Source: JAFGDH01 sp964441265 | Lineage (GTDB): Archaea; Aenigmatarchaeota; Aenigmatarchaeia; QMZP01; QMZT01 | Direction: 5' to 3' | Assembly (NCBI GenBank): GCA_964441265.1 | Contig: CAYYKJ010000006.1 | Location: 1 to 64,000, forward strand | DNA length: 64,000 bases | Shown here: piece after piece, positions 17,197 through 25,349 of the stretch | How positions within the stretch are numbered: the stretch's first letter is position 1 | Layout of the letters: every line of letters starts with the position of its first letter | Notes under the pieces: model-generated | What the model saw: the letters and a program-made list of their open reading frames with translations, nothing else | What the model was told of the DNA's origin: nothing | Databases searched by the model: none | Translations under genes and position numbers: made by a program

Positions 17197-17907
17197 ATGA
17201 TGATTCCCAGGCACGTGGGCATAATACCGGACGGCAACAGGAGGCTTGCCAAAAGACTTGTGGAGAGACCATGGAAGGGGCACGAATGGGGTCTTAAAAA
17301 GATCCGGGAAGTAATGGAATGGTGCAAAAAGGCCGGTGTAAAGACACTCACGCTTTACGTGCTCTCCCTGGAGAACCTGGAAAAGCGGCCGAGAGGGGAG
17401 CTGGAATGCCTCTTTTCTCTGGCCCGGGAAGAACTGAAGGAGATACTGGAGAACCCCGGTCACATCGCCCACAGGAACGAGACGAGGATCAATTTCATGG
17501 GAAAGCTCGACGCCCTGCCGGAAAACCTCAGGGATCTCATCTCCAGGGTTTCCAATGCCACAAAAGGATACGACAAGCACGTGCTGAACCTGGCCATGGC
17601 CTACGGGGGGCGCCAGGAGATAACAGGAGCTGCCAGGAGGATTTCCGAAGACGTGAAATCGGGAAGGATAAATCCGGAAGACGTCAGCGATCCCCTGGTC
17701 AGGTCATATCTCTACACTAACGGTTCGGGGGATCCCGATCTCATCATAAGGACGGGAGGGGAAAAGCGCCTCAGCAACTTCCTCCCCTACCAGTCGGTCT
17801 ATTCCGAGCTGGCCTTCACGGACAAGTTCTGGCCGGAATTCTCCAGGGAGGATTTCGAGGCGGCCATAAGGGATTTCGGGCAGAGAAAGAGAAGGTTCGG
17901 AAAGTGA
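17197..17907 (+). CDS. uppS: cis-prenyltransferase (polyprenyl diphosphate synthase)
   Basis: The protein has 236 residues. The family signature is complete: HVGIIPDGNRR (catalytic Asp12, then Gly-Asn-Arg), LYVLSLENLEKRP, NLAMAYGGRQEI and the C-terminal RTGGEKRLSNFL with YSELAF. The enzyme adds isoprene units in cis to an allylic diphosphate. In archaea the product is the polyprenyl carrier that becomes the dolichol-type lipid used in N-glycosylation. This links it to the STT3-like domain at 49913 in pathway terms only. An ATG-ATG pair begins at 17197. Confidence 0.95.
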   Translation: MMIPRHVGIIPDGNRRLAKRLVERPWKGHEWGLKKIREVMEWCKKAGVKTLTLYVLSLENLEKRPRGELECLFSLAREELKEILENPGHIAHRNETRINFMGKLDALPENLRDLISRVSNATKGYDKHVLNLAMAYGGRQEITGAARRISEDVKSGRINPEDVSDPLVRSYLYTNGSGDPDLIIRTGGEKRLSNFLPYQSVYSELAFTDKFWPEFSREDFEAAIRDFGQRKRRFGK

Positions 17908-17961
17908 GCAGCCCGGGATTGGGAAAGGCCGGTTTTAAATTCATGTGTTTTAATCTATATT

Positions 17962-18210
17962 ATGGTTGACAGATTAGATAACAAGTACGAATTCAAAATC
18001 CACAGGAACAATTTGGGAAACTATGATTTCTGCGAGGTTCTTTATCCTGTCTCGGGCAGTGCTTCAAGGCCTCCTAGACTACACAGCATCGAAATAAGCA
18101 GGCTTTTGCTGGATCAATGGATCCCGGATCCGGTGAAGGCAAAAAGAATCGCATGGGGTGTTCTGATAGATCACGACTATTCCGGAAAAAATGCCGTGGT
18201 AATCGTATAA
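17962..18210 (+). CDS. hypothetical protein, 82 aa
   Basis: I do not recognise it. It has a TATA-like TTTTAAAT about 25 bases upstream, so it may be nearly leaderless. It is a small soluble protein with a mixed sequence (YEFKIHRNNLGNYDFCEVLY, then a helical RLLLDQWIPDPVKAKR). Confidence 0.5.
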   Translation: MVDRLDNKYEFKIHRNNLGNYDFCEVLYPVSGSASRPPRLHSIEISRLLLDQWIPDPVKAKRIAWGVLIDHDYSGKNAVVIV

Positions 18211-18270
18211 AACCGGGATATTGGGCATAACTATTTATCTGATTTCGGCCAATTCTAAAATGGTGGTAGC

Positions 18271-18879
18271 ATTTCGTACAAATTCACCTTCGATCTCTCG
18301 CAGTTCTCCCAGCCACTCTTCAGGGAAATGGCCAGGTTCTCGGAGAGGAAGAGCATCCACAAGAAGCTGGGGGAGACGGCCAGATACATAGTGAAGAAGT
18401 TCAGGGTCCAGGAGATGACAGGGCTTCCCCTGTCCGATGCCCTGACCGTCATAGAGGACCTCATGGATTCCTACGTGAAGAACATAAACAGCAAGGAGAG
18501 CTTCCTCAAGACCAGGAACAGGGCGCTTTTCCTTCCCCACTGCTCCAGGAAGTTCATGGACAACAGGTGCCAGGCAGATTTCGACCCGGAAACCTCATCC
18601 TATTCCTGCAATTCCTGCTCTTCGGACTGCCTGATAAACAAGGCCACCAGAATGGCTGAAAAGAAGGGATACGACGTATATGTGGTTCCTGGTGGATCGT
18701 GCCTGAAGAAGCTGATCCCCCAGTACGACGGTATCGTGGGGGTGGCATGCACTGAAGAAATAAAGATGGCTTGGGGTTTCCTGGAGAACCAGGGCATACC
18801 CGCCCAGGCAGTCCCCCTCACCAAGAACGGTTGCTCGGGGACCAAATTCAGCCTGGAGACGCTCAGAAATACGCTCTGA
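18271..18879 (+). CDS. DUF116 family protein, start unclear
   Basis: The C-terminal 150 residues match DUF116: FLPHCSR, several spaced cysteines (CSSDCLINKA), VVPGGSCLKK, VACTEEIKMAWGF and the final KNGCSGTKF. The cysteines suggest a metal or Fe-S site; the function is unknown. The first ATG in frame is 18328, but clear coding continues upstream (YKFTFDLSQFSQPLFRE) to at least 18277. After the TAA at 18256 the only near-start is ATT at 18271, preceded by GGTGG. An ATG at 18260 would fit a leaderless start from the TATA near 18231, but it is out of frame by one base. Confidence 0.82.
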   Translation: MSYKFTFDLSQFSQPLFREMARFSERKSIHKKLGETARYIVKKFRVQEMTGLPLSDALTVIEDLMDSYVKNINSKESFLKTRNRALFLPHCSRKFMDNRCQADFDPETSSYSCNSCSSDCLINKATRMAEKKGYDVYVVPGGSCLKKLIPQYDGIVGVACTEEIKMAWGFLENQGIPAQAVPLTKNGCSGTKFSLETLRNTL

Positions 18880-18956
18880 GCGTTGGGCCACCGTTAAATT
18901 TTTATTTAGATTTTACATAATAAAGAAAGAAAAAGATAATAGTTCAATAGCTGACA

Positions 18957-18974
18957 TTGGCGGTGTTACGCCAA
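18957..18974 (+). promoter_or_regulatory. inverted repeat in the grpE leader
   Basis: TTGGCG-GTGTTA-CGCCAA is a perfect 6-bp inverted repeat 16-33 bases before the grpE ATG and downstream of AT-rich promoter sequence (18895-18930). It could be a heat-shock repressor site or an mRNA hairpin. It does not match CIRCE. Confidence 0.4.
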
Positions 18975-18989
18975 GTACAAGTGATCCAG

Positions 18990-19535
18990 ATGAAAAAACA
19001 GGAAAAGAAAGGGAGCGGAAAGCTGAACAAACTGAAAAAGGAGCTTGAAGAGAAGGCGAAGCTCGCCGAGGAGCGCCTGGACCGCATAAAGTACCTCCAG
19101 GCGGACTTCGATAACTACAGGAAGAGCCTGGACAGGCAGAAGGCGGAGTTCGAATCCTCGGCGAATTACGGCCTGGTGAAGGAGCTTTTGCCCCTGATCG
19201 ACGACCTGGAGGCCGCTGCCGGGAAGTCCGGTAACAAGGAGGCAAGTGAGGGCTACCGGCTGATACTCAGGAAGTTGATGGATATCCTCCTGAAAAGCGG
19301 TCTGAAGCAGATAGAGGCGGTGGGTAAGAAGTTCGATCCGTACTATCACGAGGCCATGTTCAGCGTGGAATCCGACAAACCCGAGGGAACCATCCTGGAG
19401 GAGCTCCAGAAGGGATACACCTTTAATTCAAATGTGATAAGGCATTCCAAGGTCAAGACAGCAAGAAATAAAAACCTTGAATCCAAAGAATCTGAATCCG
19501 GAAAGGGGGATGATAATCATGAGCGAAAAGAATGA
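18990..19535 (+). CDS. grpE: GrpE nucleotide exchange factor
   Basis: This 181-residue cochaperone releases ADP from DnaK. It has a long N-terminal helix (LKKELEEKAKLAEERLDRIKY) leading to the typical LQADFDNYRK. The second half holds GLKQIEAVGKKFDPYYHEAM, close to the GrpE consensus, then the beta-domain end EELQKGYTFNSNVIRHSKVKTA. I use ATG 18990 with a GTGATC ribosome binding site; an upstream TTG at 18957 falls in the inverted repeat. The stop overlaps the start of dnaK by 17 bases, so the two are translationally coupled. Confidence 0.95.
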   Translation: MKKQEKKGSGKLNKLKKELEEKAKLAEERLDRIKYLQADFDNYRKSLDRQKAEFESSANYGLVKELLPLIDDLEAAAGKSGNKEASEGYRLILRKLMDILLKSGLKQIEAVGKKFDPYYHEAMFSVESDKPEGTILEELQKGYTFNSNVIRHSKVKTARNKNLESKESESGKGDDNHERKE

Positions 19536-21471
19536 GAAGAAAAAGGGAAGTGGCAATACAAAGAAGGAGAAAATCATAGGCATAGACCTGGGCACTTCGA
19601 ACTCCCAGGCAGCCGTTCTCATGGGCGGGAAACCCACCATAATCCCCTCGGCGGAGGGGGCGACGGTAGCGGGAAAGATGTTCCCGTCGGTGGTGGCACT
19701 CACCAAGGAAGGGGATATGCTTGTGGGGGAGCCCGCCAGGAGGCAGGCAGTCTCCAACACGGAAGGCACCGTCATGGGCGCCAAGAGGAAGATGGGGACC
19801 GGATTCAAATACAAAATCAGGGGAAAGGAATACACCCCTCAGCAGATATCGGCATTCATACTCCAGAAGATAAAGAGGGATACTGAGGAATTCCTCGGAG
19901 AGAAGGTCAGCAAGGCCGTAATCACGGTTCCCGCCTATTTCGACGACAACCAGAGGACCGCCACCAAGGACGCCGGGAAGATAGCGGGACTGGACGTGGT
20001 GAGGCTGGTCAACGAGCCGACCGCCGCGGCGATGGCCTACGGGATAGACAAAAAGGGGGAGGATCACAGGATAATGGTTTTCGACTTCGGTGCCGGGACT
20101 CTGGACGTCACCATTATGGAATACGGGGACGGCACATTCAACGTCCTCTCCACCTCCGGCGACACCCAGCTGGGGGGCAGCGACATGGACGAGGCTCTGA
20201 TGAAGCACGTCATCGATGATTTCAAGAGCGGGGAAGGGATAGACCTCAACAACGACGACATGGCCATGCAGAGGGTCAGGGAGGCATCGGAGAAGGCGAA
20301 GATAGAGCTTTCCACCACGCCTGAAACGGAGATCAATCTCCCCTACGTGACCTCCACCGACAAGGGCCCTAAGCACCTGAACATGAAAATCAGGAGGTCG
20401 GATCTCGAGAAGCTGGTCATGCCCATAATAGAGAAATGTAAGCACCCCACGGAGCAGGCCATAAAGGACGCGAAAATAGGCAAGGAAAAGATAGACAGGA
20501 TAATAATGGTCGGAGGCCCAACCAGGATGCCCTCCGTGAGGAAGTTCGTGGAGGATTTCGTGGGTAAGAAAGTCGAGGGAGGGGTCGACCCAATGGAATG
20601 CGTCGCCATGGGCGCCGCCATACAGGGAGGCGTACTCGCCGGGGACGTCAAGGACATGGTCCTGCTGGACGTGACCCCGCTAACCCTGGGTATCGAGACC
20701 CTGGGGGAGGTCATGACGCCCCTCATAGACAGGAACACCACCATACCGGTGAAGAAAAAGAAGGTTTTCTCCACCGCGGCCGATTACCAGCCCGCGGTGA
20801 CTGTTCACGTCCTCCAGGGAGAAAGGACCATGGCCAAGGACAACACCAGCCTGGGGAGGTTCAACCTGGAGGGCATACCCCCGGCTCCGAAAGGGGTGCC
20901 CCAGATAGAGGTCACCTTCGACATAGATTCCTCCGGCATACTGAACGTATCCGCGAAGGACATGGGCACCGGGAAGGAGCAGAAAATCACCATAACCGCC
21001 TCCACGAAGCTTTCAGATGAGGATATAGAGAAGATGGTTCAGGACGCAAAGGAGCATGAGGAGGAGGACAAGAGGAAGAAAGAGGAGGCCGAAATCAGGA
21101 ACAAGGCCGATACGCTGATTTACACCACCGAGAAGACCCTATCGGAGATAGGGGAAAGGCTTTCCAAGGAGCAGAAGGACAAGATAGAGAAGGCCAAGAA
21201 GGAGCTCAAGGACTCGCTCTCGGAGAAGGACACGGAGAAGATAAAAAAAGAGACCGAGAACCTGCAGAAGGTCGTGGGGGAGGCAGGCGCTTCCGTCTAT
21301 CAGGAAGCCATGAAAAAGCAGGCGGAGAAAGCCGCCAAGGAGCCCGGCCAGGGCAAACCGGAACGGGGGAAAAAGGAAAGCAAAGGCAAGCCCGATAAGG
21401 GCAAGGACGACGAGAACGTGGTGGACGCTGAATACGAAGTGAAAGACGACAAAAAGAAGGACAAGAAGTGA
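19519..21471 (+). CDS. dnaK: DnaK (Hsp70) chaperone
   Basis: The protein has 650 residues from ATG 19519, with RBS GGGGATGAT just upstream. The ATPase domain has the phosphate loop IGIDLGTSNS, the adenosine motif IIMVGGPTRMPSVR and VFDFGAGTLDV. The interdomain linker VLLDVTPLTLGIE is near residue 381. The substrate-binding beta domain and helical lid follow, ending in a charged tail with EYEVKDD. The first quadrant lacks the long insert of Gram-negative DnaK, as in archaeal and Gram-positive forms. In archaea dnaK was acquired from bacteria; it forms an operon with grpE here, and dnaJ is 0.8 kb away on the other strand. Confidence 0.98.
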   Translation: MSEKNEKKKGSGNTKKEKIIGIDLGTSNSQAAVLMGGKPTIIPSAEGATVAGKMFPSVVALTKEGDMLVGEPARRQAVSNTEGTVMGAKRKMGTGFKYKIRGKEYTPQQISAFILQKIKRDTEEFLGEKVSKAVITVPAYFDDNQRTATKDAGKIAGLDVVRLVNEPTAAAMAYGIDKKGEDHRIMVFDFGAGTLDVTIMEYGDGTFNVLSTSGDTQLGGSDMDEALMKHVIDDFKSGEGIDLNNDDMAMQRVREASEKAKIELSTTPETEINLPYVTSTDKGPKHLNMKIRRSDLEKLVMPIIEKCKHPTEQAIKDAKIGKEKIDRIIMVGGPTRMPSVRKFVEDFVGKKVEGGVDPMECVAMGAAIQGGVLAGDVKDMVLLDVTPLTLGIETLGEVMTPLIDRNTTIPVKKKKVFSTAADYQPAVTVHVLQGERTMAKDNTSLGRFNLEGIPPAPKGVPQIEVTFDIDSSGILNVSAKDMGTGKEQKITITASTKLSDEDIEKMVQDAKEHEEEDKRKKEEAEIRNKADTLIYTTEKTLSEIGERLSKEQKDKIEKAKKELKDSLSEKDTEKIKKETENLQKVVGEAGASVYQEAMKKQAEKAAKEPGQGKPERGKKESKGKPDKGKDDENVVDAEYEVKDDKKKDKK

Positions 21472-21489
21472 GAGTGAGGACCGAAGGGT

Positions 21490-22230
21490 CTATATCTTCC
21501 TTATCTTGCCCGGGGTCGGCTCGTAGCAGACCCCCTCGCTCAGGAGTTCGTTCACCACCGATTCTATGTCGGCTTCCTTGGCCTTTACGCTCTCCATGAG
21601 CCTGGAATACACGATTCCTTCTTTTTCTGCTTCTATTATCTCAATGATCTCCTTCCGGAGGTTCCTTTTTTCGTTTTCGGGGCTTCCTTCCCCCCCTCCG
21701 GACCCGTCGTTCTCAAGGTAATTGTCTATCCAGTACGATTCAAGCCCCTGATCCATTAAATGCCTGCGGAGCTCCTCCTTGTTGGCGAACTTGGAGCGCT
21801 GCCCGGAGACCATCTCCTTCGCGCGCTTCATGCCCTTTACCTTCCTGATTACCTCCAGCCTTCTGAGGAGCTCGAAATTGGGGTCTGTGACCTCTTTTAT
21901 GACCTCGGGTATGATGTATATCTCTTCGTTATATTCCCTCACTTTCCCCGTGACCTCCACTGTCCGGCCCTCCTTGAGGTTCTCCAGTATGGTAACGTCC
22001 TTGAAGGCCTTCAGGCGTATGGTCTCTGTCCCGTCGTCGAGCGTCACGGAGGAATAATTGCCGTCCTCGGAATCGAATCTAGCCACCACCGTACCCGTTA
22101 TCCTGGTTCTGGATATGTTCTCCCCCAGGGAGCTGATCACGAAGCTGGGCACCATTCCCTCCTTCTTGACCCACTTCCCGCGGACGAGGTCGGATATCCT
22201 CGCGTTCCTCGCCGTCTGCCTGGATATCAT
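21490..22230 (-). CDS. RPA-like OB-fold protein with C-terminal winged helix
   Basis: The protein has 246 residues. Residues 40-115 form an OB fold (SRTRITGTVVARFDSEDGNY, SVTLDDGTETIRLKAF, LKEGRTVEVTGKVREYN). The end (residues 185-245, IEIIEAEKEGIVYSRLMESV then INELLSEG-type helices) looks like the winged-helix domain of RPA32. It probably binds single-stranded DNA with replication protein A. The N-terminal RQTARNARISDLVRGKW is typical of archaeal RPA-associated proteins. The gene is convergent with dnaK. Confidence 0.85.
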   Translation of the reverse strand: MISRQTARNARISDLVRGKWVKKEGMVPSFVISSLGENISRTRITGTVVARFDSEDGNYSSVTLDDGTETIRLKAFKDVTILENLKEGRTVEVTGKVREYNEEIYIIPEVIKEVTDPNFELLRRLEVIRKVKGMKRAKEMVSGQRSKFANKEELRRHLMDQGLESYWIDNYLENDGSGGGEGSPENEKRNLRKEIIEIIEAEKEGIVYSRLMESVKAKEADIESVVNELLSEGVCYEPTPGKIRKI

Positions 22231-22308
22231 AAAAACACCTTATTTTCCGGCAAATTGCCGATATATACAATTGTATCCAAATTATTTAAAAACAATCCAT
22301 GTGGTGCC

Positions 22309-23448
22309 TCACCGGCCCCTGTGCTCCCTGAACCTCTCGAAGAAGCCCTTCCCGGTCCTGGTCTTCTTCCCGAAGGTGTCCGCGTATTCCTCCATCAGCT
22401 TCTTCTGCTCCTTGTTGAGCTTCCCGGGTATCTCCACGACCACCTTCACAAGCTGGTCTCCCCTCTCCTTTTCATGAAGCCCGGGCATGCCCTGGCTCCT
22501 GAGCCTGAATACCGTATGGCTCTGGGTTCCGGAGGGTATCTTTATCTTCGCCTTGCCCTTCATGGTGGGGACCTCTATCTCCCCTCCCAGCACCGCTATG
22601 GGCAGGGTGACGGACGTCCTGCAGAAAAGATCCCTGCCGTGCCTCTCGAACACGGAATGCTCCCTTATGCTTATGACAACGTAGAGGTCTCCCGGCGGAC
22701 CGCCCCTGGAGCCTGCCTCTCCCTGGCCTTCCAGTCTCAGATACTGGCCGTCGTCCACGCCGGCGGGTATCTTTATCTTCACCTTCTTCTTTCTCTTCAC
22801 CCTTCCGCTCCCCCCGCATGTCTTGCAGGGGTCTCTGACAATGGTCCCCTTTCCCCTGCACCTGTCGCAGGGGGCGATGTTTATGGTCTGCATGAAAGCA
22901 TTTCTCCTGACCATGCGGATCTCCCCGGCACCCCCGCATTTGGGGCACTTCTCGGGGGAGGTTCCCGCCTTCGCCCCGCTCCCTCCGCAGTCGGGGCACT
23001 GGTCGAAACCCGGGACTTCTATCTCGGTCTCTATGCCCCGGAAGGCGTCCTCCAGGGTTATCTCCAGGTCGTATTTGAGGTCGGCTCCCTGCGCCGGTCC
23101 GCGGCCGCGCCTCTGCCTGCCCCCTCTCCCGGAGAATACGTCGAATATGTCACCGAAGCCGAAGTTCCTGAAGAGATCGTCGAAACTCGGGAAACCGTGC
23201 GATCTTGGCCTGAAGCCGGATCCCTCCAGCCCGGCCTCCCCGAACTGGTCGTATGCCTGCCTTCTCTCCGGATCCTTGAGTACCTCGAAGGCCTCGTTTA
23301 TCTCCTTGAACTTCTCCTCGGCTTCCTCGTTGTCCGGGTTCACGTCGGGATGCCATTTCCTGGCGAGGTGCCTGAAGGCCTTCTTGATCTCCTCTTCGGA
23401 GGCGTCCCTGTCCACCCCGAGTATCTTGTAATAGTCCTTTTCAGCCAT
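22309..23448 (-). CDS. dnaJ: DnaJ (Hsp40) co-chaperone
   Basis: This is a complete 379-residue type I DnaJ. The J domain has KWHPDVNPD at residues 31-39 (HPD stimulates the DnaK ATPase). A G/F-rich linker follows, then four zinc-finger repeats CxxCxGxG at 151-158, 168-175, 194-201 and 208-215. The C-terminal substrate-binding domains contain IPAGVDDGQYLRLEGQGEAG and GTQSHTVFRLRSQGMP. It delivers clients to DnaK, encoded nearby on the plus strand. Its own promoter lies in the AT-rich 23449-23503. Confidence 0.98.
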   Translation of the reverse strand: MAEKDYYKILGVDRDASEEEIKKAFRHLARKWHPDVNPDNEEAEEKFKEINEAFEVLKDPERRQAYDQFGEAGLEGSGFRPRSHGFPSFDDLFRNFGFGDIFDVFSGRGGRQRRGRGPAQGADLKYDLEITLEDAFRGIETEIEVPGFDQCPDCGGSGAKAGTSPEKCPKCGGAGEIRMVRRNAFMQTINIAPCDRCRGKGTIVRDPCKTCGGSGRVKRKKKVKIKIPAGVDDGQYLRLEGQGEAGSRGGPPGDLYVVISIREHSVFERHGRDLFCRTSVTLPIAVLGGEIEVPTMKGKAKIKIPSGTQSHTVFRLRSQGMPGLHEKERGDQLVKVVVEIPGKLNKEQKKLMEEYADTFGKKTRTGKGFFERFREHRGR

Positions 23449-23503
23449 ATTGAATCCCGATAGTAATAGTAGTTCCTATGTTCCTAATAAAAATAAATCT
23501 TTT

Positions 23504-24103
23504 TTAAAACCTGGCCATTCTTACCGCCTTTGCCATCCTCTGGAAGGCGGTGAAGTTGCTCCCCGCGGCGAGTATGATGACAAAGTAGGTGGTGTAGATC
23601 AGTTCAACGGAACCGAGCAGTATACCCACGAAGAGGACTATCAGCCTCTCGGCCCTTTCCAGCAGCCCTCCTTTCAGCTCGACCGTGACTATGTTCCTTT
23701 CCTTGGCTGCAGCCTTCGCGTAGGTGGTCGCCATGCCCCCGAACAGGTAAAGCAGCAGCCAGAATTCCGCGGGAAGTACGAAAGGGGGGAGCCCGGAAAA
23801 GAACAGAGCCGCTATGACCAGAAACTCCACGTACCTGTCCACCATGGAGTCGAGATAGGCTCCCTTCCTGCTGACGTCATCCATGACCCTGGCCACCGCC
23901 CCGTCCACCATGTCGATGAATCCTGCGATTATGAAGAATACCGCCCCCGGAAGGAAATTATGGTATATCAGGAACGCCATGGAGATGAACAGGGGTATGA
24001 ACGTCACCATGGTCCACTGGTTGGGGGAGAGCCCGAACCTGGCGAAGAACGTCCCTATCCTCCAGGAAAGCCTCCTGAACCTCTCCCTCCTCGCGTAGAA
24101 CAT
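23504..24103 (-). CDS. CDP-alcohol phosphatidyltransferase (archaetidylinositol-type)
   Basis: This 199-residue integral membrane enzyme starts at ATG 24103 (MFYARRERFRRL), close to the TATA-like CATATATTAAG upstream. The CDP-alcohol motif D-G-x2-A-R-x8-G-x3-D-x3-D is complete: D67, G68, A71, R72, G81, D85, D89. The family joins CDP-activated lipid to a polar alcohol. With inositol-1-phosphate synthase at 27441 in the same region, archaetidylinositol phosphate synthase is the best guess for the substrate. Confidence 0.9.
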   Translation of the reverse strand: MFYARRERFRRLSWRIGTFFARFGLSPNQWTMVTFIPLFISMAFLIYHNFLPGAVFFIIAGFIDMVDGAVARVMDDVSRKGAYLDSMVDRYVEFLVIAALFFSGLPPFVLPAEFWLLLYLFGGMATTYAKAAAKERNIVTVELKGGLLERAERLIVLFVGILLGSVELIYTTYFVIILAAGSNFTAFQRMAKAVRMARF

Positions 24104-24146
24104 GCTTAATATATGTCCCCGGCTTAAGAAATAGTTTTCGGGGTCA

Positions 24147-24344
24147 TCAGAATGCTGATTGCTCATCCACCATTTCCTTGTATACCGGCGAGAACTCGTC
24201 AGAGAGGCACAGGCACCCATTATCCGCCAAGCAGGGGATGAGCGTCCTGTAGGCGAAATCAGGATCCGGCGGGTCTCGGTTCTCTTTGATAAAGCCATTC
24301 AGATAATTCCCGATGACCTTTCTGATTTCGTTACCTTTCTGCAT
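24147..24344 (-). CDS. hypothetical protein, 65 aa
   Basis: A small soluble protein that I do not recognise (MQKGNEIRKVIGNYLNGF...). Two cysteines flank a NGCLCLSDEF segment. It is 43 bases upstream of the CDP-alcohol transferase start on the same strand. It has no homology clue. Confidence 0.45.
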   Translation of the reverse strand: MQKGNEIRKVIGNYLNGFIKENRDPPDPDFAYRTLIPCLADNGCLCLSDEFSPVYKEMVDEQSAF

Positions 24345-24371
24345 ACAATCCCCATCGTTCTCTTTTGATAT

Positions 24372-24578
24372 TCAGAATCCCGTGTATGAATTCATTTCCT
24401 TTATGGATTCATCGATGTTCATCAGCCACCGGGGAACCTTTTTGGAAACGTAATCACAGCTCAACACAGAAGCGGTCACCAGGCCCGCTCCGACAAGACC
24501 AACAGTCAAATAAGTCTTAAATCTGCTCTTGAAATCACCGGGCCCGGCGTTTCTCATTCTCATATTGAAGATTGACAT
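24372..24578 (-). CDS. small single-pass membrane protein
   Basis: The protein has 68 residues. A basic N-terminus (MRMRNAGPGDFKSRFK) is followed by one hydrophobic helix (YLTVGLVGAGLVTASVLSC) and a charged tail. The end of the helix, VLSC, is weakly lipobox-like. AT-rich sequence ahead of ATG 24578 could be its promoter. Function unknown. Confidence 0.5.
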   Translation of the reverse strand: MSIFNMRMRNAGPGDFKSRFKTYLTVGLVGAGLVTASVLSCDYVSKKVPRWLMNIDESIKEMNSYTGF

Positions 24579-24638
24579 GATATTTTTTTAAGTTTTATTG
24601 AGCCAAAGGGAGCTGGATAGCGAAGAGGAAGAGAGGAG

Positions 24639-24806
24639 TTGGAACACTGGGTCGTCTTCGGTGGCCGGGATGTGTTCGGTGGGGTGAGAAGGGAACCCAT
24701 AGTCTTTCTGGAGAAGGGGAAATACAACCCCTCGCTCCGGCTTGCTCACGACGTAGCGAAGGCGCTGGGGGCAAAAATGGAAGAGGTGTCCCTGTTCGAG
24801 GATTAG
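24639..24806 (+). pseudogene. remnant of an XRE-type HTH regulator
   Basis: The frame ending at TAG 24804 encodes RREPIVFLEKGKYNPSLRLA followed by HDVAKALGAKMEEVSLFED. This is the second half of a short Cro/C1-type regulator of the kind with IEKGKYNPSLxLAxxIAKxLG. The first two helices are missing, and the reading frame closes at TAG 24618. It is probably a decayed or frameshifted gene. Its stop overlaps that of the convergent methyltransferase gene. Confidence 0.6.
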
Positions 24807-25312
24807 AAAATCGTCTTTTTTCTGTATTCCCCGTACTCCGGGAACCTGCCCATCATCTCGATCTCCTCAAGATATCTCCAGAGGAGCACCTGGATTATGA
24901 ATATGGGAGAGATCATGAGCGTGAGCGCACTCCCTCCCAGCACGGGGGCACCCAGCAGGAGGAGTATCTCCCCCAGGTACATGGGATGGCGGAAGTACCT
25001 GTAAATCCCTTCCCTGATCAGGGATTTCTTGCCGTGCCTTTTCTTTTCGTGAATCCTCCTGTGGGATTCGGTGAAGAGATAAAAACCTGCGACCAGCACC
25101 GGTATTCCGAGGAGATTCACGGCGGAAAAGCCGCCCATAAACGGGTCGGCAAATGACATGTAGAAGTACGAGATCCACCCCAGGAACATGGCTATGCCCA
25201 CGGAAAGGTAGAGCTTCTCGTTCTCCCCGAGAAGGCCGAAATATTCCAGAACGTGAACGAGGCTGTGGTAGCCGAAACAGGCGGCCGAGACGATAAGAAA
25301 CAAATGATACAT
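24803..25312 (-). CDS. ICMT/PEMT-like membrane methyltransferase
   Basis: The protein has 169 residues and about four TM segments. The C-terminal half holds the family signature: GIYRYFRHPMYLGEILLLLG and then LEEIEMMGRFPEYGEYRKKT, with the RHP and E..FPEY residues that bind SAM in isoprenylcysteine carboxyl and phosphatidylethanolamine methyltransferases. The substrate is probably a lipid or prenyl group but cannot be read from the sequence. Its stop codon overlaps the HTH remnant. Confidence 0.88.
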   Translation of the reverse strand: MYHLFLIVSAACFGYHSLVHVLEYFGLLGENEKLYLSVGIAMFLGWISYFYMSFADPFMGGFSAVNLLGIPVLVAGFYLFTESHRRIHEKKRHGKKSLIREGIYRYFRHPMYLGEILLLLGAPVLGGSALTLMISPIFIIQVLLWRYLEEIEMMGRFPEYGEYRKKTIF

Positions 25313-25349
25313 GTTTTAAAATTGGGTCTTTGCTTAAAAAATTAACTCT

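Noticed and set aside
21760..23463. 567-codon open frame on the plus strand
   Set aside because: It lies opposite dnaJ, which has all its zinc-finger and J-domain motifs; the antisense frame is low-complexity and has no motif.
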